A DNA stretch of 64,000 nucleotides from JAKAWQ01 sp963840545 (lineage in GTDB: Bacteria; Pseudomonadota; Alphaproteobacteria; Acetobacterales; Acetobacteraceae). Where the stretch lies: assembly GCA_963840545.1 (NCBI GenBank), contig CAWIZE010000002.1, positions 124,001 through 188,000 of the forward strand. The letters are read 5' to 3'. Below are positions 1-8,364 of the stretch, piece by piece. The notes below the pieces were generated by a model. That model worked only from the letters and a program-made list of their open reading frames with translations. It was not told where the DNA came from and did no database searches. Position numbers and translations under genes: made by a program. How positions within the stretch are numbered: the stretch's first letter is position 1; each line of letters starts with the position of its first letter.

Positions 1-397
1 CCACTTTTCGCAAGTCGCAGCAGCGGTCCGGATCATCGTTCCAGAGCCACTCCTCCGCGTCCTCCGCGGCGAGCGCGGCCGCGTCCGGACGGGTGCTGCG
101 CACGTCGCGCAGGCCGAGGCGGGCGACGAGGAGGTCGCGATGGGCGAGGGTCTCGGCGTGAAGCTTCCCGGTATCGAGGAAGATCACCGGGATCGCCGGA
201 TCGATCTCGGAAGCGAGCGCGAGGAGCGCCGCCGATTCCGCGCCGAAGGACGAGACGAGCGCAATCCGTCCGGGGAAGAGCCGGCCCATCGCCAGCGATA
301 GAAGCGCCCAGGCGTCAAGCCCGCCATAACGCTCGTTGAGGCGCGCGGCCTCCGCCGCGGCGGGCAGGTGGGCGCCGTTGGGCGGCAGCGCGGACAT
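1..397 (-). CDS. cysH: Assimilatory adenylyl-sulfate (APS) reductase, partial (3' end beyond window)
   Basis: Reduces activated sulfate (APS or PAPS) to sulfite in assimilatory sulfate reduction. About 132 residues are visible from the start. They include the PP-loop region SSFGAESAALLA (about residues 49-60), FLDTGKLHAET (about 73-83) and DPDRCCDLRKV near the cut edge. The paired cysteines of CCxxRK are the hallmark of the APS-reductase subgroup, which carries an Fe-S cluster; E. coli-type PAPS reductases lack them. The ATG at 397 overlaps the cysJ stop as ATGA, so the two genes are translationally coupled. The C-terminal catalytic cysteine lies outside the window, so APS versus PAPS preference rests on this motif only. 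Confidence 0.9.
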   Translation of the reverse strand, partial: MSALPPNGAHLPAAAEAARLNERYGGLDAWALLSLAMGRLFPGRIALVSSFGAESAALLALASEIDPAIPVIFLDTGKLHAETLAHRDLLVARLGLRDVRSTRPDAAALAAEDAEEWLWNDDPDRCCDLRKV

Positions 398-2172
398 CAA
401 TAGACGTCCCGCAGATAGCGCCCGGCGCGCACCATTTCTCCCAGTCGCGCTTCGGCCTCCGCAGCGCTGCACGCGGCCTGCTCGGCGATGATGCGGAGCA
501 GGGTCGCGTGCACGTCGCGCGCCATCGCCTTGGCATCGCCGCACACGTACACGTGCGCGCCCTCCGCGATCCAGGCATGGAGGTCGCGCCGCGCTTCCCA
601 CATCCGGTCCTGGACGTAGATCTTCTCCGGCTGGTCGCGCGAGAAGGCGAGGTCGATCCGCTCCAGGATCCCGCTCTTGAGCCATTCCTGCCATTCGAGC
701 TGGTAGAGGAAGTCGTGGGTGAAGCGGCGGTGGCCGAAGAAGAGCCAGGTGCCGCCCGCCAGGCCGATCGCCTCGCGCTCCTGGAGGAAGGCACGAAAGG
801 GGGCAACGCCCGTGCCCGGCCCGATCATGATCACCCGCGTGGCCGGATCGGCGGGCAGGCGGAAGCGCGGGTTGGGCTTGAGATGGACGGGGATTTTTCC
901 CCCCAGCGCGCGCCGCTCGGCAAGATCGAGCGAGGCGACGCCGGTGCGCGCCCGGCCGTGCGCCTGGTATCTCACCGTGGCGAGCAGGAGATGGGCCGAG
1001 CTGCCGGTGAGCTTGCGGCTCGAGGCGATCGAATAGGCGCGCGGCGGCAGCGGCCGCAGCAAGCCGGTCAACGCCTCGGGCGCGAGCGCGTGGGGAAAGT
1101 TTTCGAAGAGATCGATCGGCTGCCGGCCGTCGAGAAGTTTTTCCAAGTGCGCGTGCTCGCCGAGGAGTTTCCCAAGCTCGGCGTCGGACGTGATCTGCTG
1201 ATATTTCTGGACCAGCGGCAGCGTCAGCGTGGTGATGTCGCGCTCGCCGATCAGCGCCTCGGCGAGCGCCGCATTGCCTGCCTGCCCCACCGCCGCGAGA
1301 ATCGCCTCCGCCAGCGCCGGATCGTTGCGCGGATGGATTGCGAGCGCATCGCCCGGCTCCCAGGCGAAGCTCGCGCCTTCGAGCTCGAGCTCGAGATGCA
1401 GCGCCTCGCCGTCGGCGCGGCTCGAGCGCAGGCTCGTCCGCTCGACGAGCGGGGCGAGGAAAGGGTTCGCGGGACCGAAGAGGCTGCGGGCGAAATCGAC
1501 ATGGATCACGTCCGCGCCGGCCGGACCGGGCTCGGAAGCGGGCGGGGCGAAGAGCGGCAGCGCCGTCTCGATCCAGCCGGCGGCAGGGCCGGCATAGTCG
1601 AGGTCGCACTCGATCCGCTCGGCGAGCCGCCCCGCGCCGAGTGAAGCGAGGCGCTCGTCGATCTGCCGCCCCGTCTCGCAGAACCGCGCATAGGCGCGGT
1701 CGCCGAGGGCCAGCACGGCGTAGCGGAGCTTGTCGAGCCGCGGCGCGTCATCGGCCATCAGGGCCGCGACGAAGCTCTCCGCCCGCTGCGGCGGATCGCC
1801 CTCGCCCCAGGTGCTGGCGATGACGACGACGTTTTCGGCCCGCGCGAGGTCCGCCGGCGTCACGTCCGCCATGTCCTGGACCTTCGCCGCAAAGCCGAGT
1901 TTTTGCGCGGCCCGGCGTACATCGGCGGCGAGCGCCTCGGCATTGCCGGATTCGCTCCCGAATAGAACGAGCAGCTTCGCCCGCTGGATTGCAGGCGCGG
2001 CCGCGGCGGCAGGCGCGGGCTGGGCCGAGGCGCTCGCCGCCTCGATCCCGGCAAGGAAGCCCGAAAGCCAGGCGCGCTGGGTCGGGCTCGCCGCAGCCAG
2101 CGCGCGGTTGAGCGCGGCGATCTCGTCGGGGTCGAAGGGGGCGCTCGTGGGCAGCAGGAGGGATTGGGACAT
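397..2172 (-). CDS. cysJ: Sulfite reductase [NADPH] flavoprotein alpha component
   Basis: Diflavin reductase that passes electrons from NADPH through FAD and FMN to the sulfite reductase hemoprotein (CysI), giving sulfide. At 591 residues it has the usual CysJ length. A flavodoxin domain opens with LVLFGSESGNAEAL (about 68-81). The FAD-binding RAYSIASS lies near 380 and the NADPH-binding GPGTGVAPFRAF near 440-450. The protein ends in the conserved RYLRDVY tail. It lies 11 bases downstream of the SUMT gene and overlaps cysH by ATGA. No cysI is seen in the window; it may lie beyond the left edge. A cytochrome P450 reductase-type role is possible in principle, but the neighbours make CysJ clear. 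Confidence 0.92.
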   Translation of the reverse strand: MSQSLLLPTSAPFDPDEIAALNRALAAASPTQRAWLSGFLAGIEAASASAQPAPAAAAAPAIQRAKLLVLFGSESGNAEALAADVRRAAQKLGFAAKVQDMADVTPADLARAENVVVIASTWGEGDPPQRAESFVAALMADDAPRLDKLRYAVLALGDRAYARFCETGRQIDERLASLGAGRLAERIECDLDYAGPAAGWIETALPLFAPPASEPGPAGADVIHVDFARSLFGPANPFLAPLVERTSLRSSRADGEALHLELELEGASFAWEPGDALAIHPRNDPALAEAILAAVGQAGNAALAEALIGERDITTLTLPLVQKYQQITSDAELGKLLGEHAHLEKLLDGRQPIDLFENFPHALAPEALTGLLRPLPPRAYSIASSRKLTGSSAHLLLATVRYQAHGRARTGVASLDLAERRALGGKIPVHLKPNPRFRLPADPATRVIMIGPGTGVAPFRAFLQEREAIGLAGGTWLFFGHRRFTHDFLYQLEWQEWLKSGILERIDLAFSRDQPEKIYVQDRMWEARRDLHAWIAEGAHVYVCGDAKAMARDVHATLLRIIAEQAACSAAEAEARLGEMVRAGRYLRDVY

Positions 2173-2183
2173 CGACGATTGCC

Positions 2184-3026
2184 TTACGCGCCGGCGGCGC
2201 GGGCTTGCGGTGGCAGGACGAGGCGCATCGGCGCCGCCTCGTTGAGCGGGCCGAGCAGGTCCGAGAGGCCGACCGTCGGGCCGATGACGATCAGGGTCGG
2301 GTCCCGGCTCGGTATCGCCGCGGCAACACCGCCCGCTTCCGCCAGCGTGGCGCGGCGGATGCGCTGGCGCGGCGTGGTCGCATTGCTGAGGAAGGCGACC
2401 GGCTCGGCCGGGTCCCGCCCGGCCGCGATCAGCGCGTCGGCAATCGCCCCGATCGTCCCGATCGCCATGTAGAGGACGATCACGGGCGCCGCACGCGAGA
2501 GCGCCGCCCAGTCGAGATCGGCGGGCAGCCCGCCCGTCCGGTCATGGCCCGTGACGAACACCGCCGCCTGGGCAAGCCCGCGATGGGTGAGCGGAATGGC
2601 GGCGGCGGCCGTCGCGCCGATGCCGGCGCTGATGCCGGGCAGGATGCGGAAGGGAATGCCGGCGGCCGCGAGCGCCAGCGCCTCCTCTCCGCCGCGGCCG
2701 AACACCAGCGGATCGCCGCCCTTGAGCCGCACCACCCTGAGGCCCTGGCGGGCGAGCGCGATCAGCCGCTCATTGATCGCGAGCTGGGGCCGGCGCGGCC
2801 CGCCGGCACGCTTGCCCGCCGCCTCGAGCCGCGCATTGGATCCGGCAAGCGCGAGAATCTCCGGGGCCACCAGCGCGTCGTGGAGAACGATGTCGGCCAT
2901 CTCGAGCGCCGCGGCGGCGTGGAGCGTGAGCAGGCCCGGATCGCCCGGACCGGCCCCGACCAGCCAGACGGAGCCGGGAACGAAGCGGGCTGGGACGAGT
3001 TTTTCCCTGAGCGAAAGCGCGAGCAT
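2184..3026 (-). CDS. cobA: Uroporphyrinogen-III C-methyltransferase (SUMT)
   Basis: Uses two S-adenosylmethionine molecules to convert uroporphyrinogen III to precorrin-2, the branch point to siroheme and cobalamin. As first gene of a cysJ-cysH operon it most likely supplies siroheme for sulfite reductase. Visible family motifs are VWLVGAGPGDPGLLTLHA near the N-terminus, VVRLKGGDPLVFGRGGEE, and GISAGIGATAAAAIPLTHRG. It is a stand-alone methyltransferase without the CysG precorrin-2 dehydrogenase/ferrochelatase half. The frame extends to an ATG at 3068. I chose the ATG at 3026 (MLALSLREK) because the extra 14 residues are poorly conserved-looking, but neither start has an ideally placed Shine-Dalgarno. 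Confidence 0.88.
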   Translation of the reverse strand: MLALSLREKLVPARFVPGSVWLVGAGPGDPGLLTLHAAAALEMADIVLHDALVAPEILALAGSNARLEAAGKRAGGPRRPQLAINERLIALARQGLRVVRLKGGDPLVFGRGGEEALALAAAGIPFRILPGISAGIGATAAAAIPLTHRGLAQAAVFVTGHDRTGGLPADLDWAALSRAAPVIVLYMAIGTIGAIADALIAAGRDPAEPVAFLSNATTPRQRIRRATLAEAGGVAAAIPSRDPTLIVIGPTVGLSDLLGPLNEAAPMRLVLPPQARAAGA

Positions 3027-3120
3027 GCAGAGAAAAGAAAATATCCTTCCCCTGTTTGGCAATCCCATCAGAGAAAAAAGATTTTTTTCCTCTTCTCAGC
3101 CATCTTCTAGGGAAAAAACA
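3027..3120 (-). promoter_or_regulatory. AT-rich leader/promoter region of the cys operon
   Basis: This short stretch upstream of the SUMT gene is strikingly A/T-rich in an otherwise very GC-rich window. On the minus strand it contains two copies of TTTTCTCTG, ending at about 3067 and about 3027 and each followed by an ATG, plus purine-rich GAAGAGGAAAA. It is the only plausible promoter or operator region for the cobA-cysJ-cysH operon. I cannot assign a regulator; CysB, an Rrf2-type protein or an RNA leader are all possible. Confidence 0.4.
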
Positions 3121-3156
3121 GCGTCTCCAGCCGTCCGAACGCCAAGGCGCGGCGGC

Positions 3157-4506
3157 TCAGGCCGGCTTCGGCTTGGGCTCCGGCGGATAACGGTGCAGGA
3201 GGTAGATCATGACGCCCATCGCCGGGAACGCGGCGAAGGTCGTGAGCGAGTAGAAAAGCTTCCACCCGGCGGCGGCGGCGAGGAAGCCCGAGAGGCCGCC
3301 CACCGTGCGCAGCGCCAGCGCCGCCACCGAGGAAAGCAGCGCATATTGCGTCGCCGTGTGGGCGCGTGAGCAGAGGCCCGAGAGGTAGGTGATGAAGGCG
3401 GCGTCGGCCAGGCCCTCGGTGAAGGACTCGACGGCCGAGGTCGCCAGCAGCACGCGGTGATCGCCCGCCGAGTAGGCGAGCAGCACATACATGCCGAGGC
3501 AGAGCGTCTGCACCCAGCCGGTGAAGAGCAGGGCCCGGCCGGTGCCGAGCCGGGCGACCAGCCAGCCGCCGAGGACAGCGCCGGCGAGCACCGCGGCGAG
3601 CGACACCGGCCCGCTGGCCAGCGCGACCGCGACGCGGTCGAACCCGAGCGCACGGTAGAAGGGCGGCAGCATTACCCCGGCCATCGCCTCGCCGAGGCGG
3701 AACAGGACGACGAAAGCCAGGATCGGAACGGCGCCGGGGCGGGCCATGAACTCGGCAAGCGGGGCCACCAGGGCCTCGGTGAGGCGCTGGCCGAGGCTCA
3801 GCCGCGCGACGGATTGCTGCGCCGGCGCTGCGGGTTCGCGCGCGGCCAGCGTCACGGGGATGCCGATCGCGCCGAGCGCCGCCATCGCAAGCAGGGAAAA
3901 ATGCCAGCCCAGGGGGGTGGCGAGCGCGATCGCACCGGCCCCCGAGATCAGCAGCGCCCCGCGATAGCCCCAGACATAGGCGGCCATCGCGGCGCCCTGG
4001 AGGCGCTGGGGAAAGGTCTCGATGCGCCAGGCATCGATCACGATGTCCTGGCTCGCCGAGAGGAACGCGACGAGCGCCGCCGCACCCGCCGCGGCCGCCG
4101 GCGCCACGCCCGGCTGGGAGAGGGCGAGGAGCACGACGGAAAGGGCGAGCGCCGGCTGGATGACGAGCAGCCAGCCGCGCCTTCGCCCGAAGCGGGCAAG
4201 GAGCCCGGGCGGGGCCGCGTGGTCGAGCAACGGCGCCCAGAGGAATTTCAGCGAATAGGCAAGGCCGATATCGGCCGTGAGCCCGATCGCGCCGAGCGAG
4301 ACATGGCCCTCGGCGAACCACTGCCGGAGCGTGAAACCCGAAAGCGGCAGCGGCAGGCCCGAGGCGAAGCCGAACCCGCCCATCAGCCAGAGCGCCGGGC
4401 TCGCCAGCATCCGGGCGAGCGTCGGCGCTTGCGGATCCCGCGTATCGGCCTGATCGTTCATCCGCCAAGACTGGCCGAGCGCGCGAGTTCGAGGGAAGCT
4501 GCTCAT
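3157..4506 (-). CDS. ampG: AmpG-type muropeptide permease (MFS)
   Basis: Inner-membrane MFS permease of the AmpG family, which imports anhydro-muropeptides released by murein turnover. The family signature is visible near residues 40-100: GFASGLPLPLSGFTLRQWF, then IGL and AYSLKFLWAPLLD. About 12 hydrophobic segments fit the 449-residue length. The ATG at 4506 overlaps the stop of the ABC ATPase gene (ATGA), which supports the long start; MNDQADT at 4461 is an alternative. It is the last gene of a peptide ABC transporter operon, a context that fits cell-wall peptide recycling. Substrate specificity is inferred from family only. Confidence 0.82.
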   Translation of the reverse strand: MSSFPRTRALGQSWRMNDQADTRDPQAPTLARMLASPALWLMGGFGFASGLPLPLSGFTLRQWFAEGHVSLGAIGLTADIGLAYSLKFLWAPLLDHAAPPGLLARFGRRRGWLLVIQPALALSVVLLALSQPGVAPAAAAGAAALVAFLSASQDIVIDAWRIETFPQRLQGAAMAAYVWGYRGALLISGAGAIALATPLGWHFSLLAMAALGAIGIPVTLAAREPAAPAQQSVARLSLGQRLTEALVAPLAEFMARPGAVPILAFVVLFRLGEAMAGVMLPPFYRALGFDRVAVALASGPVSLAAVLAGAVLGGWLVARLGTGRALLFTGWVQTLCLGMYVLLAYSAGDHRVLLATSAVESFTEGLADAAFITYLSGLCSRAHTATQYALLSSVAALALRTVGGLSGFLAAAAGWKLFYSLTTFAAFPAMGVMIYLLHRYPPEPKPKPA

Positions 4507-5501
4507 GCCGAAACCGTGCGCTGCCGCACCACCGGATCATCGGCGCGTCGGCAAGCGACGAAATGGCCCATCTCGAGCATGCGCAAAGGCGGAACCCCTT
4601 GAGAACATTCGGGTTCCGCGAACCGGCAGCGGGTGCGGAAGACGCAGCCCGAGGGCGGCGCCAGCGGGCTCGGAAGCTCCCCCTCGAGCAGCCTCCGGCC
4701 GCCCTCGGCCTCGGGGATCGCGGCGAGCAGCGCCTGCGTATAGGGATGGCGGGGGTGGGAAAAAATTTCCCGCCCCGGCGCGACCTCCATCACCCGCCCA
4801 AGGTAGAGCACCATCACCCGGTCGGCGGCGTAACCCACCAGGGCAAGGTCGTGGGCGATCAGCAGCATCGCCAGATGCCGCCGCCGCTGCAATGTTATCA
4901 AGAGGTTGGTCACCTGGGCGGCGATCGAAACATCGAGCGCCGAGACCGGCTCGTCGGCAACCAGCAAAACCGGGTCCGAGGCCAGCGCGCGGGCGATCCC
5001 GACGCGCTGGCGCTGCCCGCCCGAAAGCTGGTGCGGCAGGCGCCGGGCGAGCGCCGGGGCGAGCCCGACCTCCTCCATCAGCGCCGCAACCCGGGCCCGC
5101 CGCGCCGCCCGCGTCGGCGCGAGGCGATGGATCGTCAGCGGCTCGGCGATGATTTGCCCGATGCTCATCCGCGGATCGAGCGAGGCATAGGGGTCCTGGA
5201 AGATCGGCTGCACCGCTTGGCGGAAATTTTTTCCCGCTTTTCCGACTTCCTGGAAGTGGGAAGAAATTTCCGCGGAGCGGAAGAGCACCCGGCCCGAGCT
5301 CGGCTCGGCGAGGCCCAGCACGCACAGCCCGATCGTCGTCTTGCCCGAGCCCGATTCCCCGACGAGGCCGAGAATCTCTCCCGGGGCGAGCGTGAAGCTC
5401 ACCTCGGTGACCGCCTGGAGGCTTTGCGGGCGGCGGAAAACCCCGCGCCGGACCGGGAAGCGGACCGAGAGGCTCTCCACCGCAAGGAGCGGGGTCGTCA
5501 T
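4503..5501 (-). CDS. Oligopeptide/dipeptide ABC transporter ATP-binding protein (DppF-like)
   Basis: Cytoplasmic ATPase subunit of a peptide/nickel-type ABC importer. It has Walker A GESGSGKTT (48-56), signature LSGGQRQR (about residue 159), Walker B LLVADEP (about 179) and the C-terminal oligopeptide-transporter extension with cysteines (CVFRTRCRFAEPEC) typical of DppD/DppF. Length 332 is normal. It overlaps dppD upstream and ampG downstream by ATGA. Codon usage and GC match the neighbours. Confidence 0.9.
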   Translation of the reverse strand: MTTPLLAVESLSVRFPVRRGVFRRPQSLQAVTEVSFTLAPGEILGLVGESGSGKTTIGLCVLGLAEPSSGRVLFRSAEISSHFQEVGKAGKNFRQAVQPIFQDPYASLDPRMSIGQIIAEPLTIHRLAPTRAARRARVAALMEEVGLAPALARRLPHQLSGGQRQRVGIARALASDPVLLVADEPVSALDVSIAAQVTNLLITLQRRRHLAMLLIAHDLALVGYAADRVMVLYLGRVMEVAPGREIFSHPRHPYTQALLAAIPEAEGGRRLLEGELPSPLAPPSGCVFRTRCRFAEPECSQGVPPLRMLEMGHFVACRRADDPVVRQRTVSA

Positions 5502-6484
5502 GCGGCGAGCTCTGCCGCCCGGAAGCAGCGCACGAGCCGCCCGGCGAAGGGCTCCGAGACCGGCGGCTCCTCGCCATCGCAGAGCCCCGGCCGGAAGGAA
5601 GGGCAGCGGGGCCCGAAGGCGCAGCCGGGCGGCAGATGCGCGGGGTCCGCCACCGCGCCGGCGATGGCGGGGAGCGCCGCATCGTCCTTGGTCATGCCGA
5701 GGCGCGGGACGGAGCGCAGCAGCCCCGCCGTGTAGGGATGGAGCGGGCGGGCGATCACCGCCGCCGCCGGCCCTTCCTCCACCGCGCGCCCGGCATAGAG
5801 GACGAGGATGCGGTCCGCCACCTCACGCGCGACGCCGAGATGGTGGGTGATGAAAAGGAGCGCCATGCCGCGCTCGGCGCAGAGCCTGCGCAAGAGATCG
5901 AGGATCTGCGCCTGGATCGTCACGTCGAGCGCGGTGGTGGGCTCGTCGGCCAGCAGGAGCGCGGGATTGCACACGAGTGCAATCGCGATCATCGCGCGCT
6001 GGCGGAGCCCGCCCGAAAGCTCGTGCGGGAACGCGTCCATCCGCCGCTCCGGATCGGGCACGCCGAGATGGTCCAGCAGGGCCGCGACGCGCGCCCGGGC
6101 CGCGGCGCGGGGGATCGCTTCGTGAAAGCGCAGCGCCTCGACCACCTGATCGCCGATCCGATAGACCGGATTGAGGCTCGTCATCGGCTCCTGGAAGACC
6201 ATGCCGATCTCCCGCCCGCGCAGGCGGCGCAAGGCCCCGGCGCCCGCGGTGGCGAGGTCCTGCACCGCGCCGTCGGCGGCGCGGAAGCGGATCGCGCCTG
6301 CGGTGAAGCGCGCCTGGCGCGGCAGGAGCCGCATCACGGCGAGGGCGAGCGAGGATTTTCCCGAGCCCGATTCGCCGACGATGACGAGGCGCTCCCCGCG
6401 CCCGAGGCGGAAGGAGACGCCTGCGAGCGCGGGCACCGTGCCGTACGAAAGCGAGAGATCCTCGACCGAGAGCAGAAAGCTCAT
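5498..6484 (-). CDS. Oligopeptide/dipeptide ABC transporter ATP-binding protein (DppD-like)
   Basis: Second ATPase of the importer, 328 residues. Walker A is GESGSGKSS (37-45), the signature is LSGGLRQR, and Walker B is LLLADEPTTALD. Near the end are GCAFGPRC and a cysteine-containing tail of the oligopeptide subfamily. The open frame runs much further upstream, but the ATG at 6484 overlaps the permease stop (ATGA) and starts exactly where the domain starts (MSFLLSVEDL), so the upstream part is out-of-frame translation of the permease gene. Confidence 0.9.
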   Translation of the reverse strand: MSFLLSVEDLSLSYGTVPALAGVSFRLGRGERLVIVGESGSGKSSLALAVMRLLPRQARFTAGAIRFRAADGAVQDLATAGAGALRRLRGREIGMVFQEPMTSLNPVYRIGDQVVEALRFHEAIPRAAARARVAALLDHLGVPDPERRMDAFPHELSGGLRQRAMIAIALVCNPALLLADEPTTALDVTIQAQILDLLRRLCAERGMALLFITHHLGVAREVADRILVLYAGRAVEEGPAAAVIARPLHPYTAGLLRSVPRLGMTKDDAALPAIAGAVADPAHLPPGCAFGPRCPSFRPGLCDGEEPPVSEPFAGRLVRCFRAAELAA

Positions 6485-7338
6485 CTCGCTCTGGGATCCA
6501 GCTCGCGGCGGAGGGCGTCGCCGAGCAGGTTGAAGCCGAGCACGACGAGGAAAATCGAAAACCCCGGAAAAGTCGCGATCCACCAGGCGGTGAGGAAAAA
6601 ATTCTGCCCGTCGGCGAGCAGCGCGCCCCAGTCGGGCGAGGGCGGCTGGGCGCCGAGCCCGAGGAACGAGAGCCCGGCCGTCTCCACCACCACCGAGCCG
6701 GCCTGGAGCGTTGCCATGATGATCACCGGGGAGAGGCTGTTCGGCGCGACATGGCGGAGGATGATGCGCGCGCGCGAGGCGCCGAGCGCGCGGGCCGCGC
6801 GCACGAAATCGGTCTGGCGCACGGAGAGCACCTGGCCGCGGACCAGGCGGGCATATTGCGGGGTATAGACCACGCCGATCGCGATCATCGAATGCAGCAG
6901 GCTCGGCCCGAGGGCGGCGACGATGATCAGCGCCAGCAGCAGATAGGGAAAGGCGAGCAGCACATCGACGAGGCGCATCAAGACGGCATCCACCGCCCCG
7001 CCGAGATAGCCCGCCGCGAGCCCCATCGTGGTGCCGAGCGCGAGCGCGAGCCCATCGCCGACGATGATGGCAAGCAGGGCGAAGCGGGCGCCGTAGAGGA
7101 CCCGGCTCGCCACGTCCCGCCCGTACTGGTCGGTGCCGAGCAGATGGGCGAGCGAGGGCGGCGCGAGCGCGCTCATCAGATCCTGCGCGTACGGGTCGTG
7201 CGGCGCGATCAAGGGCGCGAAGGCGCAGACGAGGAGAAAGAGAAGAACGATGGCGAGGCCGAGGCGGGCGGCCGGCCGCGCCAGCGCGCGCGAGAGCGTC
7301 GCGGCGCCGGCGGCGATCGGCGCGAGCGTCGCGCTCAT
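6481..7338 (-). CDS. Peptide ABC transporter permease (DppC-like)
   Basis: Inner-membrane permease of the DppC type, 285 residues. It has the N-terminal hydrophobic segment, the HLLGTDQYGRDVASRVLYGAR motif region characteristic of DppC, and the EAA loop (about residues 185-205) preceding SFLGLGAQPPSPDWG. Start and stop overlap dppB and dppD by ATGA junctions. Peptide specificity follows from family and binding-protein type and is not shown directly. Confidence 0.9.
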   Translation of the reverse strand: MSATLAPIAAGAATLSRALARPAARLGLAIVLLFLLVCAFAPLIAPHDPYAQDLMSALAPPSLAHLLGTDQYGRDVASRVLYGARFALLAIIVGDGLALALGTTMGLAAGYLGGAVDAVLMRLVDVLLAFPYLLLALIIVAALGPSLLHSMIAIGVVYTPQYARLVRGQVLSVRQTDFVRAARALGASRARIILRHVAPNSLSPVIIMATLQAGSVVVETAGLSFLGLGAQPPSPDWGALLADGQNFFLTAWWIATFPGFSIFLVVLGFNLLGDALRRELDPRAR

Positions 7339-8343
7339 CGGCGGCGGATGCGCGGATCGAGCGCCGCGTAGCCGAGATCGACTGCGAAATTGACGGCGAC
7401 GAAGACGACCGCGACGAAGAGCGCGCCCGCCTGCACCACCGGATAGTCGCGCGCCAGGATCGCATCGACCATCAGCCGCCCGAGCCCGGGGAGGGAAAAA
7501 ATCGTCTCGGTCAGCACCGCCCCGGAAAGGAGCAGCCCGAGCTGGAGCCCGATCACGGTGACGATCGGGATCAGCGCGTTGCGCAGCACATGGGCGCGGA
7601 TCACCCGTCCCTCCGGCAGGCCCTTGGCCCGCGCCGTGCGCACGTGCTCGAGTTGCAGGCTGGCCAGCATCTCGCCCCGCGTGATCCGCGTGATCAGGGC
7701 GAGCGGGATGGTGGCGAGGGTCGCCGCGGGCAGGATGAGGTGGCGGAGCGCTTCGCCAACGAGCGCGACCCGGCCCGAAAGGGCCGCATCGACCACGCTG
7801 AGCCCGGTGATCCGCGGCATCGTGGCGCCGATCGGCATCACCCCCCCGACCGGCAGCCAGCCGAGCTTTTCCGAGAACAGCAGCAGCGCCATCAGCCCGA
7901 GCCAGAAGACCGGCATCGAAACGCCGAACAGCGTCGGGGTGGTGATCGCGGTATCGACCCAGCTGCCCTCGCTGAGCGCCGCGAGCACGCCGAGCGGCAC
8001 GCCGAGCGCAACCGCGAGCAGCAGGGCGGCGAGCGTGAGCTGGAGGGTGACCGGGAAGGCCGCCAGCACCTCGGCCAGGGCGGGGCGGTTATCGCGGAGC
8101 GAGGTGCCGAAATCGCCGGCGAGCGCGCCGCCGAGGAAGCGCCAGGTACTGCACGACCACCGGCTGATCGAGCCCGAGCTGATGGCGGAGCCGGATCAGC
8201 GCGGCCGCGGTCGCGCGGTCGCCGAGCAGGAGGGTCGCCACGTCGCCGGGAAGAAGATGCATGGCGACGAAGACGACGACGCTCACGCCGAAGAGGACGA
8301 TCAGAAGCTGGCCGACGCGTCCGGCAATATAATCGCCCACCAA
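7335..8343 (-). pseudogene. Peptide ABC transporter permease (DppB-like), frameshifted
   Basis: The gene is in two frames. Residues 1 to about 68 (MVGDYIAGRVGQLLIVLFG to VVVQYL) are read from 8343. The rest, from WRFLGGALAGDFGTSL through LAAFPVTLQ to LDPRIRRR, is in a frame shifted by one base. The switch lies at about 8140-8146, and the total length (1009) is one base more than a multiple of three. Everything else is intact: the first transmembrane segment, the EAA loop (HVRTARAKGLPEG) and the C-terminus overlapping dppC. A single inserted base, real or from sequencing, explains it. If it is an error, this is a normal 335-residue DppB. Confidence 0.82.
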
Positions 8344-8364
8344 CGCCCTTCCGGGACCGTCCTG

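Noticed and set aside
3066..3068. ATG at 3068 as start of the SUMT gene
   Set aside because: It would add 14 residues without family similarity and lies in the A/T-rich leader; kept only as an alternative.
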